Assembly (NCBI GenBank): GCA_002367375.1
Contig: DFBR01000195.1
Span: 725 to 10,110 of the forward strand
DNA: 9,386 bases
Direction: 5' to 3'
Source of the DNA: Erythrobacter sp. UBA3075
GTDB taxonomy: Bacteria > Pseudomonadota > Alphaproteobacteria > Sphingomonadales > Sphingomonadaceae
The notes beneath the pieces are model-generated. The model saw only the letters and a program-made list of their open reading frames with translations, had not been told where the DNA came from and made no database searches. Every line of letters begins with the position of its first letter. Within the stretch, counting starts at the first letter, position 1. The position numbers were made by a program, and so were the translations under genes. Shown here in pieces: positions 1 to 6,908 of this stretch.

Positions 1-705
1 GCGCGCAAGCTAGGCATCGAAGCGACGATTGTTATGCCCGCCAATGCTCCGCGCGTGAAACTGGAAAGAACGGCAGAATTCGGCGCGACGATCATCACCT
101 ATGATCGGCTCACGGAGAACCGCGAAGAGATCGCGCTGGGCATCGCCGAGCAAAAAGGTGCGACCTATGTCCACGCCTTCGGTGATCCGTGGGTGATCGA
201 AGGACAAGGCAGCGCCGGGATAGAGATTGCCGCGCAGATGCAGTCGCAAGCGGGGCGCCCACCATCACGGATCATCGCCTGCTGTGGCGGCGGCGGGCTG
301 ACGGCGGGCCTCGCCCTCGCCTGCCCCGAAGCAGCTGTTGTTCCTGTCGAACCGGAAGGCTGGGACGACATCTGCCGCAGCCTTGAAAGCGGCGAAATTC
401 AGGATGTTGGCACATCCCCTCCCACGACAGCCTGCGATGCCTTGCAGACCTTCGCCACCTATCCGATCAATTTTGCTGTCCTGAAAGCGCGCTGCCACGA
501 ATGGGCGCGCGCGTCGGAAGAGGAAATCCGCGCGGCACAGCGCTTTGCCTTTGCCAATCTTCGCCTGGTCCTCGAACCCGGAGGAGCTGCTGCCCTCGCA
601 GCCGTTCTGTCCGGCAAAGTGGAGGTCGACGATAGCACCGCCGTGCTGCTCACCGGAGGCAATACTGATGCCGCATCCTTCGCCAAGGTTCTTGGTGATG
701 GATAA
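1..705 (+). CDS. Threonine/serine dehydratase, PLP-dependent (5' end cut off by window)
   Basis: The reading frame is open from base 1 (ARKLGIEATIVMPANAP...), so the ATG at 34 is an internal methionine. The last 234 residues are present; roughly the first 80-100, including the Schiff-base lysine region, lie upstream. The family (fold type II PLP enzymes) deaminates L-threonine and/or L-serine to the 2-oxo acid and ammonia in the cytoplasm. Visible marks are the ATIVMP..AP..K segment after the PLP-lysine region, VIEGQGS in the substrate domain, the phosphate-binding loop CCGGGGLTAG (bases about 280-309), the LEPGGAAALAA segment, and the terminal LLTGGNTD that contacts the pyridine ring in this family. 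No C-terminal ACT regulatory domain is present, which favours a short catabolic-type dehydratase or serine racemase-like enzyme over long biosynthetic IlvA. The exact substrate cannot be decided. It ends with TAA at 703-705. Confidence 0.88.
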   Translation, partial: ARKLGIEATIVMPANAPRVKLERTAEFGATIITYDRLTENREEIALGIAEQKGATYVHAFGDPWVIEGQGSAGIEIAAQMQSQAGRPPSRIIACCGGGGLTAGLALACPEAAVVPVEPEGWDDICRSLESGEIQDVGTSPPTTACDALQTFATYPINFAVLKARCHEWARASEEEIRAAQRFAFANLRLVLEPGGAAALAAVLSGKVEVDDSTAVLLTGGNTDAASFAKVLGDG

Positions 706-773
706 TAAGTTGCAATTGACAATCTAAATTCATTCGTCGAGCTTGCTGCGCATGAATTGACGGGGAGATTGTC

Positions 774-1205
774 ATGACTGCACAGATACTCACACCGGCC
801 GCAGTGCTGGTCTTATGGTCGCTCGTAATGCTCACATGGATGGCAGCAACGCGCCTTCCCGAACTGGCAAAGCTCGCCAAACAAGGTGGCGCTGGCGCCA
901 AGATGCGCGGCGGACGCGGGCAGGACCTTGAAGGCCGCATCCCCGATGAAGTGAATTGGAAAGCGCACAATTACGCGCATCTGATGGAACAACCCACGCT
1001 GTTTTATGCCCTCGTCGCAATCCTCGCGATCATGGGGCCGGCACAGGACACGGTGATCGCAGCATGGCTCTATGTCGGGCTGCGGATTGTGCATTCCTTG
1101 TGGCAATCGCTGGTCAACACGATCCCTTGGCGCATCCGCATCTTCACGCTCAGCAGTCTGGTGCTGCTATATCTTGCTGTGCGTGCGCTGATGGCGACCC
1201 TTTAA
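774..1205 (+). CDS. MAPEG family membrane protein
   Basis: A 143-residue integral membrane protein of the MAPEG family (membrane-associated proteins in eicosanoid and glutathione metabolism). Bacterial members are often glutathione-transferase-like, but the substrate here is unknown. Four hydrophobic segments are visible, at about 8-26, 74-90, 93-111 and 122-141. The family signature lies in the stretch NWKAHNYAHLMEQPTLFYAL (61-80), followed by LYVGLRIVHSLWQSLVN (99-115). The linker after helix 1 (32-58) is rich in Gly, Lys and Arg. The ATG at 774 is preceded by GGGGAG (762-767) at suitable spacing. Its TAA shares one base with the ATG of the next, related gene (TAATG at 1203-1207), so the pair is probably translated together. 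The 68-bp gap upstream holds a TTGACA hexamer at 716-721 but no matching -10. Confidence 0.85.
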   Translation: MTAQILTPAAVLVLWSLVMLTWMAATRLPELAKLAKQGGAGAKMRGGRGQDLEGRIPDEVNWKAHNYAHLMEQPTLFYALVAILAIMGPAQDTVIAAWLYVGLRIVHSLWQSLVNTIPWRIRIFTLSSLVLLYLAVRALMATL

Positions 1206-1492
1206 TGGCCATACTGCAACCTGTCGTTGCCCTGCTCGGGTGGACGATGGTGATATGGCTTTGGATGTACGCAACGCGGCTCCCCGCAATGTCGAAAGCT
1301 CAGATCAATCCAGACAGCCTCGCGCTTGATCCCGACGCGTCGCTGGACAAGACGCTGCCGCCGCAAGTCCAATGGAAGGCACATAATTACAATCACCTGC
1401 ATGAAGCACCTACGCTGTTTTATACAGGCGCTCCAGTTCTGGCGCTGCCTGATCGCATTGGCAGCCCACGGTATTTGGTCTGTAAGGGTTAA
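1205..1492 (+). pseudogene. Truncated second MAPEG-family gene (remnant)
   Basis: The ORF encodes 95 residues and starts at the ATG overlapping the stop of the preceding MAPEG gene. Residues 1-73 are MAPEG-like: a hydrophobic helix at 3-22, YATRLP matching AATRLP of the neighbour, and QWKAHNYNHLHEAPTLFY (56-73) matching NWKAHNYAHLMEQPTLFY. After residue 73 the similarity stops and the frame reads TGAPVLALPDRIGSPRYLVCKG before TAA. The full-length neighbour has about 65 further residues with helices 3 and 4. None of the three forward frames between 1424 and 1570 encodes a GLRIVHS-like segment. In the +1 frame from about 1450, a hydrophobic run LIALAAHGIW appears, so a one-base frameshift plus a larger deletion is possible. 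I infer a decayed tandem duplicate. Alternatively it is expressed as a two-helix truncated protein, or a sequence error contributes to the frame loss. Confidence 0.7.
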
Positions 1493-1555
1493 AGCCTAGG
1501 AAACCATTCAGCCCTTCGCGACGCGGCGCCGCCATAAACAGGTAGACGCTGGCCG

Positions 1556-1562
1556 AAGGAGA
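1556..1562 (+). promoter_or_regulatory. Ribosome binding site of the response regulator
   Basis: AAGGAGA is a near-perfect Shine-Dalgarno sequence ending 8 bases before the ATG at 1571. It fixes the start of the receiver gene and is the strongest SD match seen in the window. Confidence 0.75.
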
Positions 1563-1570
1563 ACCCCGAC

Positions 1571-2026
1571 ATGGCGCATATTCTTGTCGTCGATGATGAT
1601 GACATTGTTGCCGAACATGCTGCACAAGTCCTGATGAATGCAGGGCTTGCGTGCGGCTGGGTGAGCGATGCCAAATCCGCCATGGACGTTCTGAAAAAGC
1701 GCGAACCAGACCTGATCCTGCTCGATCAGAATATGCCCGGCGAGAACGGTACGACGCTGCTTCGGCGGTTACGCAATTCAACGCGCTTTTTCGACATTCC
1801 CGTCATCATGCTGACCGGCGTACAAGGTGTTCGCGAAGAGCATATCGCCTATTACAACGGCGCGCAGGATTACATTCGCAAGCCCTTCAGCGACAAGATG
1901 CTGATCTACCGGGTCAGGCAGGCCCTGCGCTCGCGAGAGGGCCGCGCCCGGAAGAGTGTCCGGGCGAGAATGACCGATTTTGAAGACATGCCGGTAATGG
2001 TACCGCGGCCCATGCGGTCCATTTGA
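1571..2026 (+). CDS. Stand-alone response regulator receiver (CheY-like)
   Basis: A 151-residue protein that is almost entirely one REC domain (about residues 3-120). Seen directly: the acidic cluster DDDD at 8-11, the phospho-acceptor Asp52 in LILLDQNMPG, Thr82 in MLTG and Lys104 in the IRKPF motif, so all catalytic and switch residues are present. The roughly 30 residues after the REC domain are basic and then Met/Pro-rich, with no recognisable DNA-binding, GGDEF or other output domain. It should therefore act through protein contacts, as CheY/DivK-type regulators do, and receive phosphate from a histidine kinase encoded elsewhere; none is in the window. The start is supported by AAGGAGA at 1556-1562. 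The gene follows the MAPEG remnant by 78 bases, probably with its own promoter, and converges on otsA with 13 bases between stops. Partner and target are unknown. Confidence 0.88.
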   Translation: MAHILVVDDDDIVAEHAAQVLMNAGLACGWVSDAKSAMDVLKKREPDLILLDQNMPGENGTTLLRRLRNSTRFFDIPVIMLTGVQGVREEHIAYYNGAQDYIRKPFSDKMLIYRVRQALRSREGRARKSVRARMTDFEDMPVMVPRPMRSI

Positions 2027-2039
2027 TGCTATCGAAGCG

Positions 2040-3440
2040 TCAGGAAGTGATGTCCGACAGGTCGGAGATGAAATGCTCCGTCCAGCGATGGACATTCTCA
2101 TCCCGAACAGTGACGATCAGCTTTTCATAGCGCGCTTTGCGCTCTGCCAGAGGCATATCGAGCGCAAGTCCGATATTGTGCGCCAGATCATCCGCGCTGT
2201 AGGGATTGATGAGCAGCGCCCCCTCCCCATCGCAGTCCATTTGCTGTGCTGCGCCCGCAAAACGCGAAAGGATCAGCACGCCGGGATCCTCAGGGTCCTG
2301 CGCCGCGATATATTCCTTGGCGACAAGGTTCATGCCATCGCGCAGCGGCGTGACGAGCCCAATCTTTGAAGCGCGGTAAAAGCCGACCAACTCTTCCTGA
2401 TTATACCCGCGATTGACGTAGCGGATTGGCCCCATGTCGACATCGGATCGCGCTCCATTGATCTGCCCCGTCTTTTGCTCAAGCGTGGCGCGGATATCCT
2501 GATAGGAATCGATATCTTCCCGGCTTGGCGGTGCAATCTGGATGAAGATCAGGTCGCGCACACGGTCCGGATGGCGATCAAAAAACCGCGCAATCCCGTC
2601 GAGACGTTCTGGCAATCCCTTCGAATAATCCAGTCGATCAACCCCGATCATCGCCGTACGGTGGCGGGTGGACTCCACGACCCGGCGCTCCGCTTCGCGC
2701 GCTTCGGTCGTCTCGATCTTGCTGGCAAAATATTCGTAGTCGATGCCGATGGGATAGGCGCGCGCGGTAACGGTGCGACCATCCAGCGTGATCTCGCCAG
2801 TCTCGTAATCGACCTTTGCGCCCAGCTCTTTCCAGCAATAATGGAGGAAGCTGTCGAGCCAAGTATCGCATTGAAAGCCCAGCAGATCATAGTGCAACAT
2901 CGCGCGCACCAGCCGCTCATGATAGGGCAGCGAGACGAAAATATTGGTCGGCGGCCACGGGGTGTGAAGGAAAAAGCCGATCTTGTTTTTCACACCCATC
3001 GACCGCAGCCGTTCAGCCAGTGGCAGCAGGTGGTAATCATGCACCCACACCTGATCGTCCGGCTCGATCAATGGCAGAGCGCTTTCGGCAAACCGATCGT
3101 TTACGCGCTCATACCCTTTGCCAAATTCGCGTTCGAACTGGGTAAGATCGATGCGGTAATGGAACAGCGGCCACAGCGTGGAATTGGCGTAGCCGTTGTA
3201 ATATTCCTCCACATCCTGCGGTTCGAGATCAATCGTCGCAGTCGTGACACCGTCAGAGGATCGAACGTAATTGATGCTGCCGGAAAATTTGTCGGTTTCC
3301 TGCCCCGACCAGCCGAACCAGATCCCGCCATTTGCCTTCAGCGCGGCATTCAGTGCCCCTGCCAACCCGCCTTGCGCGCCTGCGACCCCGCGCGCCTTTG
3401 GAACGGCGACGCGGTTGGAAATCACAACAAGTCTTGGCAC
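2040..3440 (-). CDS. otsA: Trehalose-6-phosphate synthase (GT20)
   Basis: A 466-residue glycosyltransferase, the normal length for bacterial OtsA. It transfers glucose from UDP-glucose to glucose-6-phosphate to give trehalose-6-phosphate in the cytoplasm. Conserved elements include MPRLVVISNRV with Arg10, the glycine-rich GAQGGLAGAL (21-30) that binds the acceptor phosphate, VHDYHLLPL with Asp135, FFLHTPWPP (157-164), VDRLDYSKGLPER (267-279) with Arg269 and Lys274 for the UDP-glucose phosphates, and RDGMNLVAKEY (367-377) with Asp368 and Glu376. These correspond to E. coli Arg9, Asp130, Arg262, Lys267, Asp361 and Glu369. The start is a GTG (3440-3438), chosen because MPRLVVISNR is the canonical N-terminus and AGGGGA (3444-3449) lies just upstream, although the spacing of 3 bases is short. 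It is the last gene of the otsB-GH15-otsA operon, 21 bases after the GH15 stop. Confidence 0.96.
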   Translation of the reverse strand: MPRLVVISNRVAVPKARGVAGAQGGLAGALNAALKANGGIWFGWSGQETDKFSGSINYVRSSDGVTTATIDLEPQDVEEYYNGYANSTLWPLFHYRIDLTQFEREFGKGYERVNDRFAESALPLIEPDDQVWVHDYHLLPLAERLRSMGVKNKIGFFLHTPWPPTNIFVSLPYHERLVRAMLHYDLLGFQCDTWLDSFLHYCWKELGAKVDYETGEITLDGRTVTARAYPIGIDYEYFASKIETTEAREAERRVVESTRHRTAMIGVDRLDYSKGLPERLDGIARFFDRHPDRVRDLIFIQIAPPSREDIDSYQDIRATLEQKTGQINGARSDVDMGPIRYVNRGYNQEELVGFYRASKIGLVTPLRDGMNLVAKEYIAAQDPEDPGVLILSRFAGAAQQMDCDGEGALLINPYSADDLAHNIGLALDMPLAERKARYEKLIVTVRDENVHRWTEHFISDLSDITS

Positions 3441-3461
3441 ACTTCCCCTGACTGCCCGCTA

Positions 3462-5303
3462 TTAGCGGACGGTGTTCCAGCTTTCCGACAACAGGCCGAC
3501 GCAATTGATTGTGCCTACCAGAGAATAGGTCTGCGGGAAATTGCCCCACAATTCGCCCGTTTCAAAGTCCATGTCTTCGGACAACAGACCCGATCCGGTG
3601 CGGCGACCCATCATGGTGACGAACAATTCGCGCGCCTCATCCTTGCGGCCCATCAGCGCGAGCGCCTCTATCAGCCAGAAGGTGCAGATATTGAACGCGG
3701 TCTCAGGCGCGCCGAAGTCATCTTCAGCGGCATAGCGCAGCATGTGTTCACCGCGCCGCAGGTCCCGCTCAATCATCGCAAAGGTTGACTGGAAGCGTTC
3801 GTCTTCGGGTTCGATGAAGCGCAATTCAAGCAATTGCAGCAGGCTGGCATCGAGATAGTCGCTTTCGAAACTCGCCCCGAAATGGCCGCCCTCGCCGTTC
3901 TCTTTCCAGGCCTTGCTCTCAATCGTCGCGCGGATTGCATCGGCCCGTTCGCGCCACAGCGTCGCGCGGTCTGCTTTGCCCAGATAGTCTGCTACATTGG
4001 CAAGCCGGTCACATGCAGCCCAGCACATGACGGCAGAATAGGTGTGAACCTCCTGCCGTGTTCGGAATTCCCACAATCCGGCGTCGGGCTGGTCGTGCAT
4101 TTTCCACGCTGTCTCGCCCACTTCTTCAAGGCTGGCGAAGTCGCCATCATCGGCAATGCGCAGCAAGCGGCGGTCGAGAAATCCCTGCGCCGTGGGCAGC
4201 ACAATCTGGCCATAACAATCGTGCTGAATTTGCTTGTAGGCAGCATTGCCGACCCGCACCGGCCCCATCCCGCGATAGCCCGCGAGATGAGCGGCGGTGG
4301 TTTCGTTCAACTCGCTCTGGCCCATGACCGAATAGAGCGGCTGTATCTGCCCGCCCTTCGACGCATCGACGATATTGCGCAGATAGCCGAGATATTTTTC
4401 CAGCACGTCCAGCGCGCCCAGCCGGTTCAGCGCCTGCACCGTGTAATAGGAATCGCGAATCCAGCAATAGCGATAGTCCCAATTGCGCTCGCTGCCGGGA
4501 GCCTCTGGAATCGATGTGGTCAGCGCCGCAACAATTGCGCCGGTTTCCTCATGCTGACACAGCTTGAGCGAAATCGCGCAGCGTATGACTTCATCCTGCC
4601 ATTCATAGGGCGTCGCCAGACCGCGCGACCAGTGCTGCCAATATTTGCGCGTGGACTGCTCCATCTGGCGGATTTCTTCGCGCAAGTTCCCAACGAACGG
4701 CTCATCCGGGCCAAGGAAGAAGTGCGTGTCGTCCTCCAACCGGAAATAGCGATTTTCGAGGATGTAACCGATTGGCGCATCAGTGGAGAGGCGCAAGGCC
4801 TGCGGTCCGACAAGATAGCGCACGTGGTTGGTGCCATTGGTGGTTTCCGCCAGCGAAGCACCGTATTTCTTCATCGGGCGAAGGATCACCCGAATGCGCG
4901 GATTTCCTGCAACGGGGCGCACAATGCGCGACCAGGCGACGGGGCGATACATGCGACCCGATTTTTCAAATCGCGGGCAGAAATCGAGTATTTCAACCGC
5001 GCTGCCATCATCGGCTTCGAGCCTTGTGAGCAAGATCGGCGTGTTGCGGATATATTCCTGTGTGGCGCTGATCTGGCCATCAAGTTCAAAGCGCCAGACG
5101 CCCGCATCCTGATTATCGCCATTCATCAGCGCACAGAACACCGGATCGCCGTCGACCCGCGGGACACAGCCCCACACGAGCCCCCCGCGTCTGTCTATCA
5201 GGCCGGAGACCTGACAATTGCCGATGGGCCAGAGCTCGAGACTGCTCTGTGGGCCCGTGTTGGCATCGGTGACGGCGGGCGGACTGTTCTCTGCGGTGCT
5301 CAC
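3462..5303 (-). CDS. Glycoside hydrolase family 15 (glucoamylase/trehalase-like)
   Basis: A GH15 inverting alpha-glucosidase of 613 residues from the GTG at 5303. The N-terminal beta-sandwich region begins with LELWPIGNCQVSGLIDRRGG and WGCVPRVDGDPVF; the (alpha/alpha)6 barrel carries NWDYRYCWIRDS (about 274-285), DAGLWEFR with Glu412, and GELWGNFPQTYS (about 583-594). The last two hold the conserved glutamates expected to act as general acid and base. No signal peptide is visible, so it should be cytoplasmic. GH15 includes glucoamylases, dextran glucosidases and the mycobacterial-type trehalases. Its position between otsB and otsA suggests trehalose or a related glucoside as substrate, but this is inference. 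The frame can be extended to a TTG at 5315 (617 residues). I prefer the GTG because it overlaps the otsB stop as GTGA, a usual coupling arrangement, with GGAG (5306-5309) just upstream. Confidence 0.93.
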   Translation of the reverse strand: MSTAENSPPAVTDANTGPQSSLELWPIGNCQVSGLIDRRGGLVWGCVPRVDGDPVFCALMNGDNQDAGVWRFELDGQISATQEYIRNTPILLTRLEADDGSAVEILDFCPRFEKSGRMYRPVAWSRIVRPVAGNPRIRVILRPMKKYGASLAETTNGTNHVRYLVGPQALRLSTDAPIGYILENRYFRLEDDTHFFLGPDEPFVGNLREEIRQMEQSTRKYWQHWSRGLATPYEWQDEVIRCAISLKLCQHEETGAIVAALTTSIPEAPGSERNWDYRYCWIRDSYYTVQALNRLGALDVLEKYLGYLRNIVDASKGGQIQPLYSVMGQSELNETTAAHLAGYRGMGPVRVGNAAYKQIQHDCYGQIVLPTAQGFLDRRLLRIADDGDFASLEEVGETAWKMHDQPDAGLWEFRTRQEVHTYSAVMCWAACDRLANVADYLGKADRATLWRERADAIRATIESKAWKENGEGGHFGASFESDYLDASLLQLLELRFIEPEDERFQSTFAMIERDLRRGEHMLRYAAEDDFGAPETAFNICTFWLIEALALMGRKDEARELFVTMMGRRTGSGLLSEDMDFETGELWGNFPQTYSLVGTINCVGLLSESWNTVR

Positions 5304-6040
5304 AGCTCCAACCAATGGTGCACTGCAGCAGGGCGCGCAAGACCATATATCGCGTTTTCACTGGGCCGCTCTCCCACTGCCACCCCGAAACCGCCCAATT
5401 CCGCTGCGGCGCGGATGCCATCTTCGTCGGTCACATCATCGCCAACGAAGATGGGGCGAGCGCCCTTGAATGCCTCGGTTTGCATAAACGCGCGCACCGC
5501 ACCGGCCTTCCCGTCACCGCGCGAAACCAGCTCAATCACACATTTCCCGCGTTTGATGTCCAGATCATGGCGCGCGGCGAGGTCTGTTGCGAAGGCAACG
5601 CCGACATCCTCGAGCGAAGGGTTGGCGCGGAAGTGCAGCGCCGCCCCATGCGGTTTATCTTCGCGCGCAACATCATTGGCGGCGGCAAAATCGGCAATGG
5701 CTTGGAGAACTTGGTCAGGAAGGCCATCGGGCGTTTCGCCAATGGGTTGCCCATCGGCAGCGCGGCAATCGCTTCCATGCGATCCTGCACAGGCAATATT
5801 CACCGGGCCAAGGTGCCGTTCCAGATCGCTGATCGCTCGTCCGCTGATCAGCGCAACCCGGCCTTCGTAGCGGGCCGCGAGTGCAGCAAGGCGCGTGGCG
5901 AGATCGCCGGGCACTTCGATCGAATCAGGCGTCGGCGCGATGTCGACCAGCGTGCCGTCAAAATCGAGGAAGAGCGCGATTGGCCCCTCGGCGAAAAGTG
6001 CATTCGGATCGGGCGGCGGCGGCAGGTCAGAAACGGTCAT
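5300..6040 (-). CDS. otsB: Trehalose-6-phosphate phosphatase (HAD superfamily)
   Basis: A 246-residue phosphatase that removes phosphate from trehalose-6-phosphate, completing the OtsA/OtsB pathway in the cytoplasm. HAD motifs are all present: motif I LFLDFDGTLVD with nucleophile Asp26 and Asp28, motif II ALISGR (63-68), the motif III lysine in SRGDGKAGAV (Lys178), and motif IV VGDDVTDED (199-207). The cap-region substrate segment EDKPHGAALHFR is also visible. Start choice: the ATG at 6040 gives MTVSDLPPPP; an in-frame GTG at 6049 would add three residues. Neither has a clear Shine-Dalgarno sequence, and both lie in or at the edge of a perfect 12-bp inverted repeat (6037-6071). It is the first gene of the operon and its TGA overlaps the GH15 GTG start by four bases (GTGA). 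The 79-bp gap to the upstream OmpA-family gene leaves open whether it has its own promoter. Confidence 0.94.
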   Translation of the reverse strand: MTVSDLPPPPDPNALFAEGPIALFLDFDGTLVDIAPTPDSIEVPGDLATRLAALAARYEGRVALISGRAISDLERHLGPVNIACAGSHGSDCRAADGQPIGETPDGLPDQVLQAIADFAAANDVAREDKPHGAALHFRANPSLEDVGVAFATDLAARHDLDIKRGKCVIELVSRGDGKAGAVRAFMQTEAFKGARPIFVGDDVTDEDGIRAAAELGGFGVAVGERPSENAIYGLARPAAVHHWLEL

Positions 6041-6071
6041 CGCCGCCACGGGTGAACCATGGCGGCGATGA
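6037..6071 (-). repeat. Perfect 12-bp inverted repeat at the otsB start
   Basis: The arms TCATCGCCGCCA (6037-6048) and TGGCGGCGATGA (6060-6071) are exact reverse complements separated by 11 bases. In the otsB transcript the 3' arm contains the ATG start (6040-6038), and the alternative GTG (6049-6047) straddles the loop edge, so a folded stem would hide the initiation site. There is no U-run after the stem, which argues against an intrinsic terminator. It could be an mRNA structure limiting otsB translation, or a DNA operator read as a palindrome. The repeat is seen directly; its function is inferred. Confidence 0.65.
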
Positions 6072-6095
6072 GGTCAATTCCTGTCAGCAGGGTCC

Positions 6096-6136
6096 AAAAA
6101 CCGTCTGCCAGCTGGCAAGTTAGCCCGCTGCGGGCT
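6096..6136 (-). terminator. Weak candidate terminator after the OmpA-family gene
   Basis: Reading the minus strand, the end of the gene contains AGCCCGC-A-GCGGGCT (6136-6122), which overlaps the TAA stop. It is followed by the palindrome TGCCAGCTGGCA (6117-6106) and, five bases later, a run of five T (6100-6096). The second stem is only four pairs with an AGCT loop, and the T-run is displaced, so termination would be partial at best. Read-through into otsB is possible. Confidence 0.3.
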
Positions 6137-6881
6137 CTGCTGCTGGCGCACAGGCCTGACCAGCATCTGCATCAGCCGAACCGCGCACGATTTCCACGCG
6201 GCGATTGCGCGCGTCAGTGGCGGCTACGCCTTCCTGAAGCTGTTCCTGACCATAGCCGACCGGCTGCAATTGGTCTGCCGAGACGCCAAGGCCCACCATG
6301 AAGGCGACGACGCTTTCAGCGCGCGCGCTCGATAGCGTGCAATTGCGCGTTTCGGTGCCGCTGGTGTCAGTGTGGCCAGCGATGACGAAATTCTCAGTCG
6401 ATTGATTTTCCAGCATGCTTTCCGCAAACACGCGGATCTGGCTCTTGGCGCGTTCGGTCAAATCCGATGAGCCGAGCCCGAAAGTCAGGCACATGTTGAG
6501 CGACTCGCTCTGCGTTGGTGCGCAGCGCGCGGGAATGGCAATCGGGCGCGGACGCGGATTGCGATTAGCGCGCGGGCGTGACGGAGCGGGAGCAGGCGTT
6601 GCCCGGCGTGGCCGTGCCGCTGGTGCAGGAGCTGGCTCATCACCGCCCAAGAACACCAATCCGCCGCGTTCGGCGCAGATCGTTTCCACGCCGGTACGCA
6701 TATATTCCTCGTCCGATGTGGGGACGCACTCACCCTCAATCGTTTCGCCTTCGGTTACGATGGACTGGCCGGTGACGAAGGCATCGACCACTTCACGTGG
6801 AATATCAGCGTCCTGCGCTGCGGCAGCAGAAGCAGCAGTCGCCAGCGCAATTGCGCACGAGCTTGCAAAAAGGCGTTTCAT
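6120..6881 (-). CDS. OmpA-family protein with C-terminal peptidoglycan-binding domain
   Basis: A 253-residue exported envelope protein. The start is the ATG at 6881, with GGGGA about 7 bases upstream; this gives MKRLFASSCAIALATAASAAAAQ, a clear Sec signal peptide with likely cleavage near residue 22. No lipobox is seen. Residues 25-80 form a small domain of unknown role containing Cys52 and Cys69. Residues 82-118 are a Pro/Ala/Arg-rich linker. Residues about 125-235 are an OmpA_C domain with AGHTDTSG (Asp172), LSSARAES (Arg187), GYGQEQL and NRRVEIV. Asp172 and Arg187 are 15 apart, like the Asp271/Arg286 diaminopimelate-binding pair of Acinetobacter OmpA. There is no beta-barrel. The mature protein has six cysteines (52, 69, 120, 131, 181, 244), which suggests disulfides in the periplasm. 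It probably links an envelope complex to peptidoglycan. Confidence 0.9.
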   Translation of the reverse strand: MKRLFASSCAIALATAASAAAAQDADIPREVVDAFVTGQSIVTEGETIEGECVPTSDEEYMRTGVETICAERGGLVFLGGDEPAPAPAARPRRATPAPAPSRPRANRNPRPRPIAIPARCAPTQSESLNMCLTFGLGSSDLTERAKSQIRVFAESMLENQSTENFVIAGHTDTSGTETRNCTLSSARAESVVAFMVGLGVSADQLQPVGYGQEQLQEGVAATDARNRRVEIVRGSADADAGQACAPAAEPAAG

Positions 6882-6908
6882 ATCGATTCCCCAATCCAAA
6901 AATTCCCC

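Noticed and set aside
716..721. TTGACA, a perfect -35 hexamer upstream of the first MAPEG gene
   Set aside because: No TATAAT-like element occurs 16-18 bases downstream (about 738-745 reads CGAGCTTG), so it cannot be called a promoter on sequence alone.
956..1204. Upstream extension of the second MAPEG frame inside the first MAPEG gene
   Set aside because: The frame is open only by chance; translation of that part shows no MAPEG features, and the ATG at 1205 with the TAATG overlap is the natural start.
2475..3788. 437-codon + strand ORF opposite otsA and the GH15 3' end
   Set aside because: It is an antisense shadow with no recognisable motif; otsA on the other strand is unambiguous.
3834..5870. 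Long + strand ORF of 678 codons opposite the GH15 and otsB genes
   Set aside because: It runs antisense to two genes with full catalytic motifs, shows no family motif itself, and is explained by high GC content, which leaves complementary frames open.
5315..6055. 246-codon + strand ORF opposite otsB
   Set aside because: It mirrors otsB almost exactly, has no known motif and no ribosome binding site; it is a codon-bias shadow.
6882..6899. TTG start adding six residues (MDWGID) to the OmpA-family protein
   Set aside because: The extension would place acidic and aromatic residues ahead of a normal signal peptide, and the GGGGA ribosome binding site lies inside it, so the ATG at 6881 is the real start.
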